Positions 25,896 to 34,387 of a DNA stretch of 34,387 nt are shown piece after piece. Each line of letters opens with the position of its first letter. Within the stretch, counting starts at the first letter, position 1. The notes under the pieces are model-generated. The model did not search any database and had not been told where the DNA came from. It worked only from the letters and a program-made list of their open reading frames with translations. Location: contig NZ_BSOW01000058.1 in the NCBI RefSeq assembly GCF_030160715.1, forward strand, positions 1 to 34,387. Reading direction: 5' to 3'. Source of the DNA: Bradyrhizobium iriomotense (GTDB lineage: Bacteria > Pseudomonadota > Alphaproteobacteria > Rhizobiales > Xanthobacteraceae). A program made the position numbers and the translations under genes.

Positions 25896-27215
25896 CTATT
25901 TGCGCGCCGTGATCATCTCCAGTTCGATCGCATTGCCCATCGCTGCATATCCAGCGCGGTTGGGGTGAAGCTTGTCACCCGGTCCACCCGTCGATGAATT
26001 GGGCTGCATTGCAGCCTTGATCTCGCCGGTCGCGGCATCGAACGTCACCGCGTCGAAATCGACGACGCCGTCGAAAATCTTGCTCGTGCGCAGGAACTCG
26101 TTGAGCGCCTTGCGCTTGGCGTCGACCTCGACGCGGCCATGCGTCGCGATGATGCTGTGCAGCGCCGATGTCAGGGTCGCGGCTACGATCGTCACGCCAG
26201 GGATGCGCTCGCGCAGCCGCGCGACACCGTTGGAATAGCCGTCCTCCACCGTCTCCACGGCCGCATCAGCGGCCCCGAAGTCGTTGATGCCTTCCATCCA
26301 GATCACCGCGGTGACGCCGGGCAGGCTGATCACGTCGCGCTCGAGCCGCGAGATCGCCGAGGGGCCGCCCGCAAACGGCTTGCCCGGGGAATAATCCGGC
26401 GGGCCTGCGACCTGGTTGCCGCCGATGCCCTGATTGACGACGACGTAATCGTCACCGAAACGCGCATGCAGCCGGCGCGACAGGACGTCCGGCCAGCGGT
26501 CGTCGCCGTTGATCGTGGTCCCAGTACCGTCCGTGATTGAATCGCCGAAGGCGACGATCAGCTGGGTGCGATCGGCAACGCTCATGTCGACCTCATCCAG
26601 GAAGTACCACGAGGTGGTGGAGAACGGGAAACCTGTCTCGGCGATCTCGCTGCTCCTGGAACCATCGCCGGGCGCGGTCAGATAGGATGTGGTCAGCGCC
26701 TTCGCGTGCCATGTCATCGGACCGCTCTCTCCGGCCACGTGGAAGCTGACGGCAAGCTTCCGGCCCCTGAGCTGCGCCGCGGCGGCGGGGCCAACAAATC
26801 CGAGCGTGACCGGATCGGAGACAGCGCTGTCGCCCGCAGGGATTGTGATGCTGGGCTTGCCGCCGAACTGAACCCCAGCATTGCTGCCCTCGACGACGGC
26901 GGCGCCGCTCTGCTGCAAGCCGACGAACACGTTATCGAACGTCACCGGCCGGGTTCCGAACACGTTCGACAGCCGGATGCGGGTCTGGCCTCCCCACACA
27001 TCAGGCCGAATGATGAGGCGAAAGCTCTGATCCCGCGCGCCCTGCTCAGGAGAGGAGAAGGCAAATCGGAGCTCGGGCTGCGCCGTCGGATTTCCTGCCG
27101 GATAAGGCCCCTGGGCCGAGCCGGTCCAACTCGCGATCCAGCGGTCCGCATGCGCCGGCATGGACAACGCAAGCAGGACGACAACAGCCGCTGCGGCGCG
27201 CGGAAAACCGTACAT
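25896..27215 (-). CDS. Secreted SGNH/GDSL-family hydrolase
   Basis: A 439-residue protein with signal peptide MYGFPRAAAAVVVLLALSM...AHA (about 1-23), followed by WIASWTGSAQGP typical of secreted GDSL esterases. The catalytic block I is VAFGDSITDG (Ser226), block II has the GGNQV glycine, block III is the GINDFG asparagine, and block V is DKLHPNRAGY (Asp414, His417). A beta-sandwich-like domain of about 200 residues precedes the hydrolase fold, as in the rhamnogalacturonan-acetylesterase-like group. ATG 27215 has a strong GGAGGAGAAG ribosome site. Likely an ester or acetyl hydrolase; substrate unknown. Confidence 0.93.
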   Translation of the reverse strand: MYGFPRAAAAVVVLLALSMPAHADRWIASWTGSAQGPYPAGNPTAQPELRFAFSSPEQGARDQSFRLIIRPDVWGGQTRIRLSNVFGTRPVTFDNVFVGLQQSGAAVVEGSNAGVQFGGKPSITIPAGDSAVSDPVTLGFVGPAAAAQLRGRKLAVSFHVAGESGPMTWHAKALTTSYLTAPGDGSRSSEIAETGFPFSTTSWYFLDEVDMSVADRTQLIVAFGDSITDGTGTTINGDDRWPDVLSRRLHARFGDDYVVVNQGIGGNQVAGPPDYSPGKPFAGGPSAISRLERDVISLPGVTAVIWMEGINDFGAADAAVETVEDGYSNGVARLRERIPGVTIVAATLTSALHSIIATHGRVEVDAKRKALNEFLRTSKIFDGVVDFDAVTFDAATGEIKAAMQPNSSTGGPGDKLHPNRAGYAAMGNAIELEMITARK

Positions 27216-27298
27216 CAGCTTCTCCTCCCGATACCATCGTTGGTTGCAGGCAGTCTGCTCCCAAGCCTGCCGGCAGGCAAGATGCGCGGCCCGCATGC

Positions 27299-27462
27299 CT
27301 CAAGGCCCGCGCTGCGATCTGACCTGCGAGGACGAGGCGATGGGCACCTTCGCTCAGTGCTTCGCCAGGGCGGCTCCAAACCAGAGCTGGTTTGCAACCG
27401 CCGTCAAGAAAGCGCCGAGCCCCGACCTGCTGCCGCCGCTGCGCCAGAGGGCGCTGCATTGA
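27299..27462 (+). pseudogene. Remnant: duplicated 3' end of the 25039-25866 gene
   Basis: In frame with stop 27460-27462, this stretch reads ...EDEAMGTFAQCFARAAPNQSWFATAVKKAPS..., nearly identical to the end of the secreted unknown protein (EDKAMDAFTRCFARAAPNQSWFATAVKKAQS). The DNA is also closely similar across about 110 bases. The upstream part of the gene is absent: the likeness fades at about 27299, just behind the SGNH gene start. It is a truncated duplicate and unlikely to be expressed as a useful protein. Confidence 0.8.
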
Positions 27463-27551
27463 CAGCCACAATACCCGATAGCAAGCTCGTTCGGGCATCT
27501 CTGGCGCAGCCTGAATTAACCGCGCCCAAGAATTCACCTGGAGTTCCAACA

Positions 27552-29153
27552 GTGAACAGATCAATTCTGCTCGCCGCCGCCTGCGCTTCGGCGCTTGTGG
27601 TGGCTTCGGCTGCTTCCGCCAAAACCCTGATTTTCTGCTCGGAAGGCAGCCCGGAGAACTTCTATCCCGGCGTCAATACCACCGGCACGTCGTTCGACGG
27701 CAATGAGCCGATCTACAATCGCATTGTCGAGTTCGAGCGCGGCGGCACGCAAGTGGTGCCGGCCCTCGCGGAAAAATGGACGGTCTCGCCGGACGGCACC
27801 ACCTATACCTTCAACCTGCGCAAGGGCGTGAAGTGGCATTCGACGTCCAAGTCGTTCAAGCCGACGCGCGACTTCAATGCCGACGACGTCATGTTCTCGG
27901 TCGAGCGGCAATGGAAGGAGGACAATCCGTATTTCAAGGTGACGAGTCCGAACCATTCGTATTTCGGCGACATGGGCATGCCGAAATTGTTGAAGTCGGT
28001 CGAGAAGGTCGACGACTACACCATCAAGGTGACGCTCAATCAGCCGGAAGCCCCATTTCTCGCCGACCTCGCGATGCCTTTCGCTGCCATCCAGTCAAAG
28101 GAATATGCGGATGCGATGCTGAAGGCCGGCACGCCCGAAAAGATCGACCAGGATCCGATCGGCACCGGCCCATTCTATCTGGTGCAGTACCAGAAGGACG
28201 CCGTGATCCGCTACAAGGCGTTCCCTGAATTCTGGGGCGGCAAGGCGAAGATCGACGACCTCGTCTATGCGATCACGCCGGATGCATCCGTTCGCTGGGC
28301 CAAGCTCCAGAAGGGCGAATGCGACGTGATGCCCTATCCGAACCCGGCCGACATCGATGCGATCAAGAAGGATCCGAACGTCACGATCCTGGAGCAGCCG
28401 GGCCTCAACGTCGGCTATCTGGCCTTCCAGACGCAGAAGAAGCCTTTCGACGACGTGCGCGTGCGCAAGGCCATCAGCATGGCGATCGACAAGAAGGCGA
28501 TCATCGACGCCGTCTATCTGTCGACCGGCATCGCGGCCAAGAACCCGATCCCGCCTTCGATGTGGTCGTACAACGACAGCGTCAAGGACGATCCCTTTGA
28601 TCCGGAAGCGGCCAAGAAGCTGCTGGCCGAGGCCGGATTCCCGAACGGCCTGGAGACCGATCTGTGGGCCATGCCGGTGCAGCGGCCCTACAATCCCAAC
28701 GCCAAGCGCATTGCCGAATTGATGCAGGCCGACCTCGCCAAGATCGGCGTCAAGGCCGAGATCAAGTCTTTTGAATGGGGCGAATACCGCAAGCGGATGC
28801 AGGCCGGCGAGCATCAGATGGGCATGCTGGGCTGGACCGGCGACAACGGCGACCCCGACAACTTCCTGCACACCTTGCTGGGCTGTGCCTCGGCGCAGAC
28901 CGCATCGGGCTCGAACATCGCCAAGTTCTGCTACAAGCCGTTCGACGATCTGGTCGTGAAGGCCAAGACGGTCAGCGATCAGGCCGAGCGGACCAAGCTG
29001 TACGAGCAGGCCCAGGTGATCTTCAAGGAGCAGGCGCCCTGGTTCACCATCGCGCATGCGGTGCAGTTGAAGCCCATCAGGAAGAGGGTGGTCGACTTCA
29101 AGCTGTCACCGTTCGGACGCCACAATTTCTATGGCGTCGACGTCAAGGACTAG
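27552..29153 (+). CDS. dppA: Dipeptide ABC importer, periplasmic binding protein DppA
   Basis: A 533-residue binding protein with signal peptide MNRSILLAAACASALVVASAASA and mature start KTLIFCSEGSPENF. It is strikingly close to Escherichia coli DppA over its whole length: YNRIVEFERGGTQVVPALAEKW, NADDVMFSVERQ, DPIGTGPFYLVQYQKDA, ITPDASVRWAKLQKGECDVMPYPNPADI and WTGDNGDPDNF all have direct counterparts. The start is GTG 27552 behind a TGGAG ribosome site; an open frame extends far upstream but only as a shadow of the opposite-strand hydrolase. First gene of dppABCDF. Confidence 0.96.
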   Translation: MNRSILLAAACASALVVASAASAKTLIFCSEGSPENFYPGVNTTGTSFDGNEPIYNRIVEFERGGTQVVPALAEKWTVSPDGTTYTFNLRKGVKWHSTSKSFKPTRDFNADDVMFSVERQWKEDNPYFKVTSPNHSYFGDMGMPKLLKSVEKVDDYTIKVTLNQPEAPFLADLAMPFAAIQSKEYADAMLKAGTPEKIDQDPIGTGPFYLVQYQKDAVIRYKAFPEFWGGKAKIDDLVYAITPDASVRWAKLQKGECDVMPYPNPADIDAIKKDPNVTILEQPGLNVGYLAFQTQKKPFDDVRVRKAISMAIDKKAIIDAVYLSTGIAAKNPIPPSMWSYNDSVKDDPFDPEAAKKLLAEAGFPNGLETDLWAMPVQRPYNPNAKRIAELMQADLAKIGVKAEIKSFEWGEYRKRMQAGEHQMGMLGWTGDNGDPDNFLHTLLGCASAQTASGSNIAKFCYKPFDDLVVKAKTVSDQAERTKLYEQAQVIFKEQAPWFTIAHAVQLKPIRKRVVDFKLSPFGRHNFYGVDVKD

Positions 29154-29164
29154 CAGGAGGCGAG

Positions 29165-29197
29165 GGCGGAGCGGCTTTCGCGGCTCCGCCCATTTTT
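29165..29197 (+). terminator. Hairpin with T-tract between dppA and dppB
   Basis: GGCGGAGC (29165-29172) pairs with GCTCCGCC (29183-29190), extended inward to GGC/GCG around a TTTC loop, and is followed by ATTTTT (29192-29197). It sits 12 bases after the dppA stop. A partial terminator here would make binding protein in excess of the membrane and ATPase subunits, a usual arrangement in such operons. Confidence 0.75.
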
Positions 29198-29238
29198 CGT
29201 GACCCTTTCCCGCCAGGGGGAGGGTGGCAGGGGACGGC

Positions 29239-30245
<1,007 letters not shown>

Positions 30246-30249
<4 letters not shown>

Positions 30250-31157
30250 GCGCTGAAGCCCTCGAAACGTCCGACGTCGTGGCCCAAGCCGGTGCGCCGC
30301 CGCATCCGCTGGTGCAATTCTGGTCCGACTTCAGGGCAAATTTTGGCGCGGTGGCGGGCCTCGTCGTCATCGTGGTGCTGGTTCTGCTCGCGCTCCTCGC
30401 CGATGTCGTTGCGCCACATTCCCCGGTCCTCACCAACAATGCGGCCTTTCTCAAGCCGCCGTTCTGGCAGCAGGGCGGATCGACGGCGTATCCGCTTGGG
30501 ACCGACGCGATCGGCCGCGATATTCTGTCCCGTCTCATCCATGGCGCGCGGCTTTCGCTGCTGATCGGCATCGCGGTGGTGACGTTGTCGGTGGTCACCG
30601 GGACGGTTCTCGGTCTGGTCGCAGGTTTCTTCCGCGGCGTGACCGAGGTCGCGATCATGCGGCTGATGGACATCACGTTGACGCTGCCGAGCCTTTTGCT
30701 CGCGATCGTGATCGTTGCGATCCTCGGACCGGGCCTGATGAACGCGATGCTGGCGGTCGCGATCGTGCTCCTGCCGCACTATGTGCGGATCGCGCGCGCC
30801 GCCGTCATCAGCGAAGTCTCGAAGGATTACGTCATCGCGGCCAAGGTCGCGGGCGCCGGCCGGCTTCGCTTGATGTTCAAGGAGGTGTTGCCGAACTGCA
30901 CTGCGCCGCTGATCGTCCAGGCGACACTCGGCATTTCGACCGCGATCCTGGATGCGGCCGCGCTCGGCTTCCTCGGTCTCGGTGCGCAGCCGCCATTGCC
31001 GGAGTGGGGGACCATGCTGGCGGATGCGCGCGAATTCGTGCTGCGGGCCTGGTGGGTCGTCACGCTTCCGGGCCTTGCCATCCTCGTGACCGTGCTGGCC
31101 TTCAACCTTCTGGGCGACGGACTGCGCGACGCGCTCGATCCCAAGCTCAAGCGATAG
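30246..31157 (+). CDS. dppC: Dipeptide ABC importer permease DppC
   Basis: A 303-residue partner of DppB. The N-terminal hydrophilic stretch leads to a first span (VAGLVVIVVLVLLALLADVV). PLGTDAIGRDILSRLIHGAR is the family hallmark after it. Five more spans follow. The EAA loop is KDYVIAAKVAGAGRLRLMFKEVLPNCTAPL, then LGFLGLGAQPPLPEWGTML. Coupled to dppB by a 4-base overlap. Length is normal for the family. Confidence 0.96.
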
Positions 31158-31174
31158 GGATTGAAGTCGACCTG

Positions 31175-32203
31175 ATGCCGCTCCTTGAGATTGAAAACCT
31201 GTCAGTTGAGTTTCCATCCCAGAGCGGGATGGTGCGCGCTGTCGATGGCGTCAGCATCACGCTTGAAAAAGGCGAGGTGTTGGGAATCGTCGGCGAATCC
31301 GGCTCCGGCAAGAGCGTCGGCATGTTGGCCCTGATGGGACTCGTGCCCTATCCGGGGCGCGTCCGGGCCGACAGACTGTCGTTCGAGGGGAGGGATCTGC
31401 AGACCTTGTCCGACCGCGAGCGGCGCGCGCTGATCGGCAAGGACGTCGCGATGATCTTCCAGGAGCCGACGACATCGCTCAATCCCTCCTTCACGATCGG
31501 CTATCAGCTCAACGAGACGCTGCACATCCATGAAGGGATGGATCGCAAGGCCGCGCGGCGCCGCGTGATCGAGCTCCTGGAGCAGGTCGGTATTCCCGCC
31601 CCGGAGAGCCGGCTGTCGGCCTATCCGCACCAGCTCTCGGGCGGCATGAACCAGCGCGTCATGATCGCGATGGCGATCGCCTGCAATCCGAAACTCCTGA
31701 TCGCCGACGAGCCGACCACGGCGCTCGATGTCACCATCCAGGCGCAGATCCTCGATCTTCTGCTGTCCCTGCAACGCGATCGTGGCATGGCGCTGATCCT
31801 CATCACGCACAACATGGGCGTGGTCTCGGACACGACCGAGCGGGTCGCCGTCATGTATGCGGGCCAGATCATGGAGCAGCGCCCGACGCAGAGCCTGTTC
31901 GCCTCGCCCCAGCATCCCTATACGGCCGCGTTGCTGGCGGCACGTCCGGAGGCGAGCGATGGCGGACGCCTCGCCACCATTCCGGGCCTGGTGCCGGGAC
32001 TGCATGATCGGCCGCGTGGGTGCCTGTTCAGTCCGCGCTGCGTTCATGCGACGTCGCTGACGGACAGCGTGCGTCCGGCTCTCCACCCCTGGATGGACGG
32101 CATGATCCGGTGTCACTATCCGCTCGGCGATCCGACACGGGACGAGCGCATCGCGGCCGATCGGGCCGGCACGGCGGTCCTCGAGCGCGGGACGGTGTCA
32201 TGA
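31175..32203 (+). CDS. dppD: Dipeptide ABC importer ATPase DppD
   Basis: A 342-residue ATPase. Walker A is GESGSGKSV, signature LSGGMNQRV, Walker B LLIADEPTTALD; ITHNMGVVS holds the switch histidine. The C-terminal oligopeptide-transporter extension contains GCLFSPRC. ATG 31175 is the family start (MPLLEIENLSVEF), 17 bases after the dppC stop; a longer open frame overlaps dppC and is not used. One cysteine usual in the C-terminal cluster (the one after the RC pair) is missing: the segment reads ATSLTDSVRP. Overlaps dppF start (ATGA). Confidence 0.95.
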   Translation: MPLLEIENLSVEFPSQSGMVRAVDGVSITLEKGEVLGIVGESGSGKSVGMLALMGLVPYPGRVRADRLSFEGRDLQTLSDRERRALIGKDVAMIFQEPTTSLNPSFTIGYQLNETLHIHEGMDRKAARRRVIELLEQVGIPAPESRLSAYPHQLSGGMNQRVMIAMAIACNPKLLIADEPTTALDVTIQAQILDLLLSLQRDRGMALILITHNMGVVSDTTERVAVMYAGQIMEQRPTQSLFASPQHPYTAALLAARPEASDGGRLATIPGLVPGLHDRPRGCLFSPRCVHATSLTDSVRPALHPWMDGMIRCHYPLGDPTRDERIAADRAGTAVLERGTVS

Positions 32204-33177
32204 CGGCGCTTGTCACCGCCACCGATCTCACGCGCAGTTACGAGATCAAGCAGGGCTTGTTTCGCGCCCCGGCGCATCTGCAGGCCGTGGGTGGGGTGTC
32301 GTTCACGCTTGAAGCCGGCAAGACGCTGGCCGTCGTCGGCGAATCCGGTTGCGGCAAGTCGACGCTCGCAAGGCTCGTGACCCTCATCGAAAGGCCGAGC
32401 GGCGGCACACTGACGCTCGACGGGGTCGATGCGGTCGATCCTCCGGCCAGCGCCGTGAAGACGTTGCGCCGCACCGTGCAGATCGTGTTTCAGAACCCCT
32501 ATGGGTCGCTCAACCCGCGCAAGCGCGTCGGCGCCATTCTCGAAGAGCCGCTGATCATCAACACCAAGCTCTCCAAGCAGGAGAGGCGGGCGCAGGCGCT
32601 CGACATGATGGTGAAGGTCGGGCTGCGGCCGGAGCAATATGGCCGTTATCCGCACATGTTCTCGGGCGGCCAGCGTCAGCGCATCGCGATCGCGCGCGCC
32701 CTGATGTTGCGGCCGAAGCTACTCGTCGCCGACGAGCCGGTCTCCGCGCTCGACATGTCGGTGCAGGCGCAGGTGCTCAACCTCCTGGTCGATCTGCAGC
32801 GCGAGCTGGGGCTGGCCTATCTCTTCATCTCGCACGATCTCGCCGTGGTGCGTCACCTCGCCGAGGACGTGATGATCATGTATCTGGGGACGGCCGTGGA
32901 GCATGGGCCGAAAGAACGCATTTTCGCGCGGCCTTTGCATCCCTATACGCAGGCCTTGCTTGACGCGACGCCGGGCCTTGGCCGCAAACGCCAGCGGATC
33001 GTTCCGAAAGGCGAGCTGCCATCGCCGCTCGATCCACCGAAGGGCTGCGTCTTCTCGACCCGCTGCCCCCATGTGACGGATCTCTGCCGCACGCAGCGTC
33101 CTCCCTTGCGCCCGCTCGACGGCCGCCTTGTCGCCTGCCATTACGCCGAGCGTTTCCTGGACGGTCAGGCGGCTTAG
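32200..33177 (+). CDS. dppF: Dipeptide ABC importer ATPase DppF
   Basis: A 325-residue ATPase partner of DppD. Walker A is GESGCGKST, followed by VFQNPYGSLNPRKRVG (Q-loop region), signature FSGGQRQRI, Walker B LLVADEPVSALD and ISHDLAVVRHL. The C-terminal extension keeps the full cysteine pattern (GCVFSTRCPHVTDLC, then VACHYAE). ATG 32200 overlaps the dppD stop; the upstream open frame lies within dppD. Last gene of the operon; the MFS gene begins 13 bases later on the same strand. Confidence 0.95.
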   Translation: MTALVTATDLTRSYEIKQGLFRAPAHLQAVGGVSFTLEAGKTLAVVGESGCGKSTLARLVTLIERPSGGTLTLDGVDAVDPPASAVKTLRRTVQIVFQNPYGSLNPRKRVGAILEEPLIINTKLSKQERRAQALDMMVKVGLRPEQYGRYPHMFSGGQRQRIAIARALMLRPKLLVADEPVSALDMSVQAQVLNLLVDLQRELGLAYLFISHDLAVVRHLAEDVMIMYLGTAVEHGPKERIFARPLHPYTQALLDATPGLGRKRQRIVPKGELPSPLDPPKGCVFSTRCPHVTDLCRTQRPPLRPLDGRLVACHYAERFLDGQAA

Positions 33178-33190
33178 CGATTGGAAATCT

Positions 33191-34351
33191 ATGGGGCTCA
33201 AGCATCAAGCGTTCTTCTACTCGCTCTTTCTCTCGAGGCTCGCGGATCAGATTCTTCTGTTTCTCGTGCCGCTCATCATCTTCCAATTGACGGGGAGCGT
33301 AGCCTGGTCGGGAGCAGCTTTCTTCCTTGAAACTTTGCCGCGTTTTTTGTCATTTCCTATCTGTGGCGCCCTCTGTGATCGCGTTTCACCACTGAAACTG
33401 TTGCGCGTAAGTCAGACCTGTCGGGCAGGGGTTTCTCTCGGCGGAATGATTGCTTACATGGCTGTAGGCGGTGTTGGTTGGCTGATCGCCATTTCAGCAG
33501 TTTGTGGCGTCCTCACGACTCAGGGACTGATGGCGCGGGAAGTCATGCTGCCGCAGGTCTTCTCTTCGGACCGCTTTGAAAAGGTCGCCTCATATACCCA
33601 GATCGCCGACCAATTGGGCATGGTGCTTGGTCCGCTCATGGCGGCTGCGTTGCTCAAGATCTGGTCCTGGGAATTTGTCGTCGTATCGAGCGCCTTGCTC
33701 TTTCTTGCGGCCGACGGCGCGATAGCAACATGGCAGCGGCTGGTTAAGCCGACATTGGCCGAACCCGAAGCGGTTAGCGGCAGCTGGGCGGTACCCATCA
33801 TAACCGCCCTACAGCACCTGGTAAGGCTTCCAGGGCTGATGGAGGTCGTCCTTCTTGCAGCCGCAGTTAACCTCGTCATCGGAGCCACACTCGCGACATC
33901 GGCAGCGATGGTGACCGGCATTCATCATGAAACGGAGGCCTACTACGCCATCCTTCAAACAGTGGGCGCGGTCGCAACGGTGATCATATTGTTTGGGACC
34001 GCCCACGCACCCGTCTCTCTCAAGGCACTTGGCCTGGTCGCCTATGCGCTGATCTTCCTTGGCGGTCTCATGACGGGCTTAGCCTCTGATCCAACTGTCT
34101 ACGCGTTCGGCTTCGTGCTCATCATCGGTTTCGACAAAATGTTCAGCGTGTTCATCCGCAGCATGCGCCAACGTATCATCCCGCGCCAAGATTTTGGAAA
34201 AACGACTGGCCTTGTCGTCATGCTAAACAACCTCTCACAGCCCTTGGCCGGTCTCCTTATTACCTTGTTCGCAAGTCAGTTGGGCGCCGGATTAAAGCGG
34301 GATGGGGTTAAGTTGAATCGATTTGGGATTCCCAAATCAGCCCGTTTCTGA
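33191..34351 (+). CDS. MFS transporter, C-terminus replaced by insertion-sequence DNA
   Basis: 386 residues starting at ATG 33191 (MGLKHQAFFYSLFLSRLADQ). About 11 hydrophobic spans; SRLADQILLFLVPLIIF and PICGALCDRVSPLKLL (the loop 2-3 GxxxDR-type motif) suggest the MFS_3/EntS-like group. After span 11 (PLAGLLITLFASQLGAG) the reading turns into KRDGVKLNRFGIPKSARF, which is not membrane-like and is encoded by the sequence around a perfect 9-bp palindrome at 34320-34338. Span 12 is therefore missing. GC content looks clearly lower than in the dpp genes, a sign of separate origin. Substrate unknown; function doubtful after truncation. Confidence 0.8.
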   Translation: MGLKHQAFFYSLFLSRLADQILLFLVPLIIFQLTGSVAWSGAAFFLETLPRFLSFPICGALCDRVSPLKLLRVSQTCRAGVSLGGMIAYMAVGGVGWLIAISAVCGVLTTQGLMAREVMLPQVFSSDRFEKVASYTQIADQLGMVLGPLMAAALLKIWSWEFVVVSSALLFLAADGAIATWQRLVKPTLAEPEAVSGSWAVPIITALQHLVRLPGLMEVVLLAAAVNLVIGATLATSAAMVTGIHHETEAYYAILQTVGAVATVIILFGTAHAPVSLKALGLVAYALIFLGGLMTGLASDPTVYAFGFVLIIGFDKMFSVFIRSMRQRIIPRQDFGKTTGLVVMLNNLSQPLAGLLITLFASQLGAGLKRDGVKLNRFGIPKSARF

Positions 34352-34387
34352 TTCACCATGCTGGCTGGAAGGAGGCCAGCATGGATG
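34305..34387 (+). mobile_element. Left end of a probable insertion sequence (continues beyond window)
   Basis: A palindrome GATTTGGGA-T-TCCCAAATC (34320-34338) is followed by a hairpin CCATGCTGGC/GCCAGCATGG (34356-34365 and 34375-34384). The ribosome site AAGGAGG (34369-34375) lies mostly in its loop and the start codon ATG (34381) is in its stem. This arrangement is typical of transposase leaders. The exact left boundary cannot be set from one end, so 34305 is approximate. The interrupted MFS frame supports insertion here. Confidence 0.55.
34381..34387 (+). CDS. First codons of a probable transposase gene
   Basis: ATGGATG begins five bases after AAGGAGG at the window's right edge; only Met-Asp is visible. 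The call as a transposase rests on the hairpin-masked start and on the truncation of the preceding MFS gene, not on protein sequence. Confidence 0.35.

Noticed and set aside
26706..27551. Long upstream extension of the dppA reading frame
   Set aside because: It overlaps the SGNH gene on the other strand, and the DppA signal peptide starts at GTG 27552.

Overview
The window looks like chromosomal DNA of a Bradyrhizobium-type alphaproteobacterium. It is GC-rich, has a fused ispDF gene, a dusB(nifR3)-ntrB-ntrC block and an ntrY-ntrX-hfq-hflX block, and carries dispersed palindromic repeats of the kind common in that group. This placement rests on gene content and style, not on a database match.

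Layout. At 1-1574, on the minus strand, are ispDF and the 5' part of a cinA-type gene. At 1820-5478 is dusB-ntrB-ntrC, the nitrogen two-component operon, with a likely NtrC-binding palindrome (1750-1766) inside its candidate promoter. At 5479-11246 a roughly 5.8-kb accessory block separates ntrC from ntrY. It holds a frameshifted gene for a ligase-carrier-acyltransferase fusion (acetoacetyl-CoA-synthetase-like, phosphopantetheine carrier, GNAT), several very small genes, and a double-hairpin repeat. At 11247-16911 are ntrY-ntrX, then hfq-hflX. mazG (minus) and queC (plus) follow as a divergent pair up to 18660.

At 18819-20481, on the minus strand, is a cobalt-type nitrile hydratase operon (alpha, beta, accessory protein), divergent from a DASS-family anion transporter (20697-22175). 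Then come metN-metI (methionine import, no binding protein in the window), a HAD phosphatase and a secreted protein of unknown function. A secreted SGNH hydrolase is read the opposite way. Behind it lies a short duplicated remnant of the unknown protein's 3' end. At 27552-33177 is a complete dipeptide ABC importer, dppA-B-C-D-F, with a hairpin terminator between dppA and dppB. The window ends in an MFS transporter that appears to have lost its C-terminus to an insertion sequence. The first 7 bases of the probable transposase gene, with its start codon held in a hairpin, are the last thing visible.

How the parts fit: NtrBC and NtrYX control nitrogen and redox responses. Hfq and HflX act after transcription. 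Nitrile hydratase, MetNI and Dpp are nitrogen and amino-acid scavenging functions. The most unusual items are the ligase-carrier-GNAT fusion with its -1 frame break, the NtrC box in the dusB promoter, the NtrX lacking the sigma-54 contact loop, and a pair of small membrane proteins sharing one motif on either side of a repeat.
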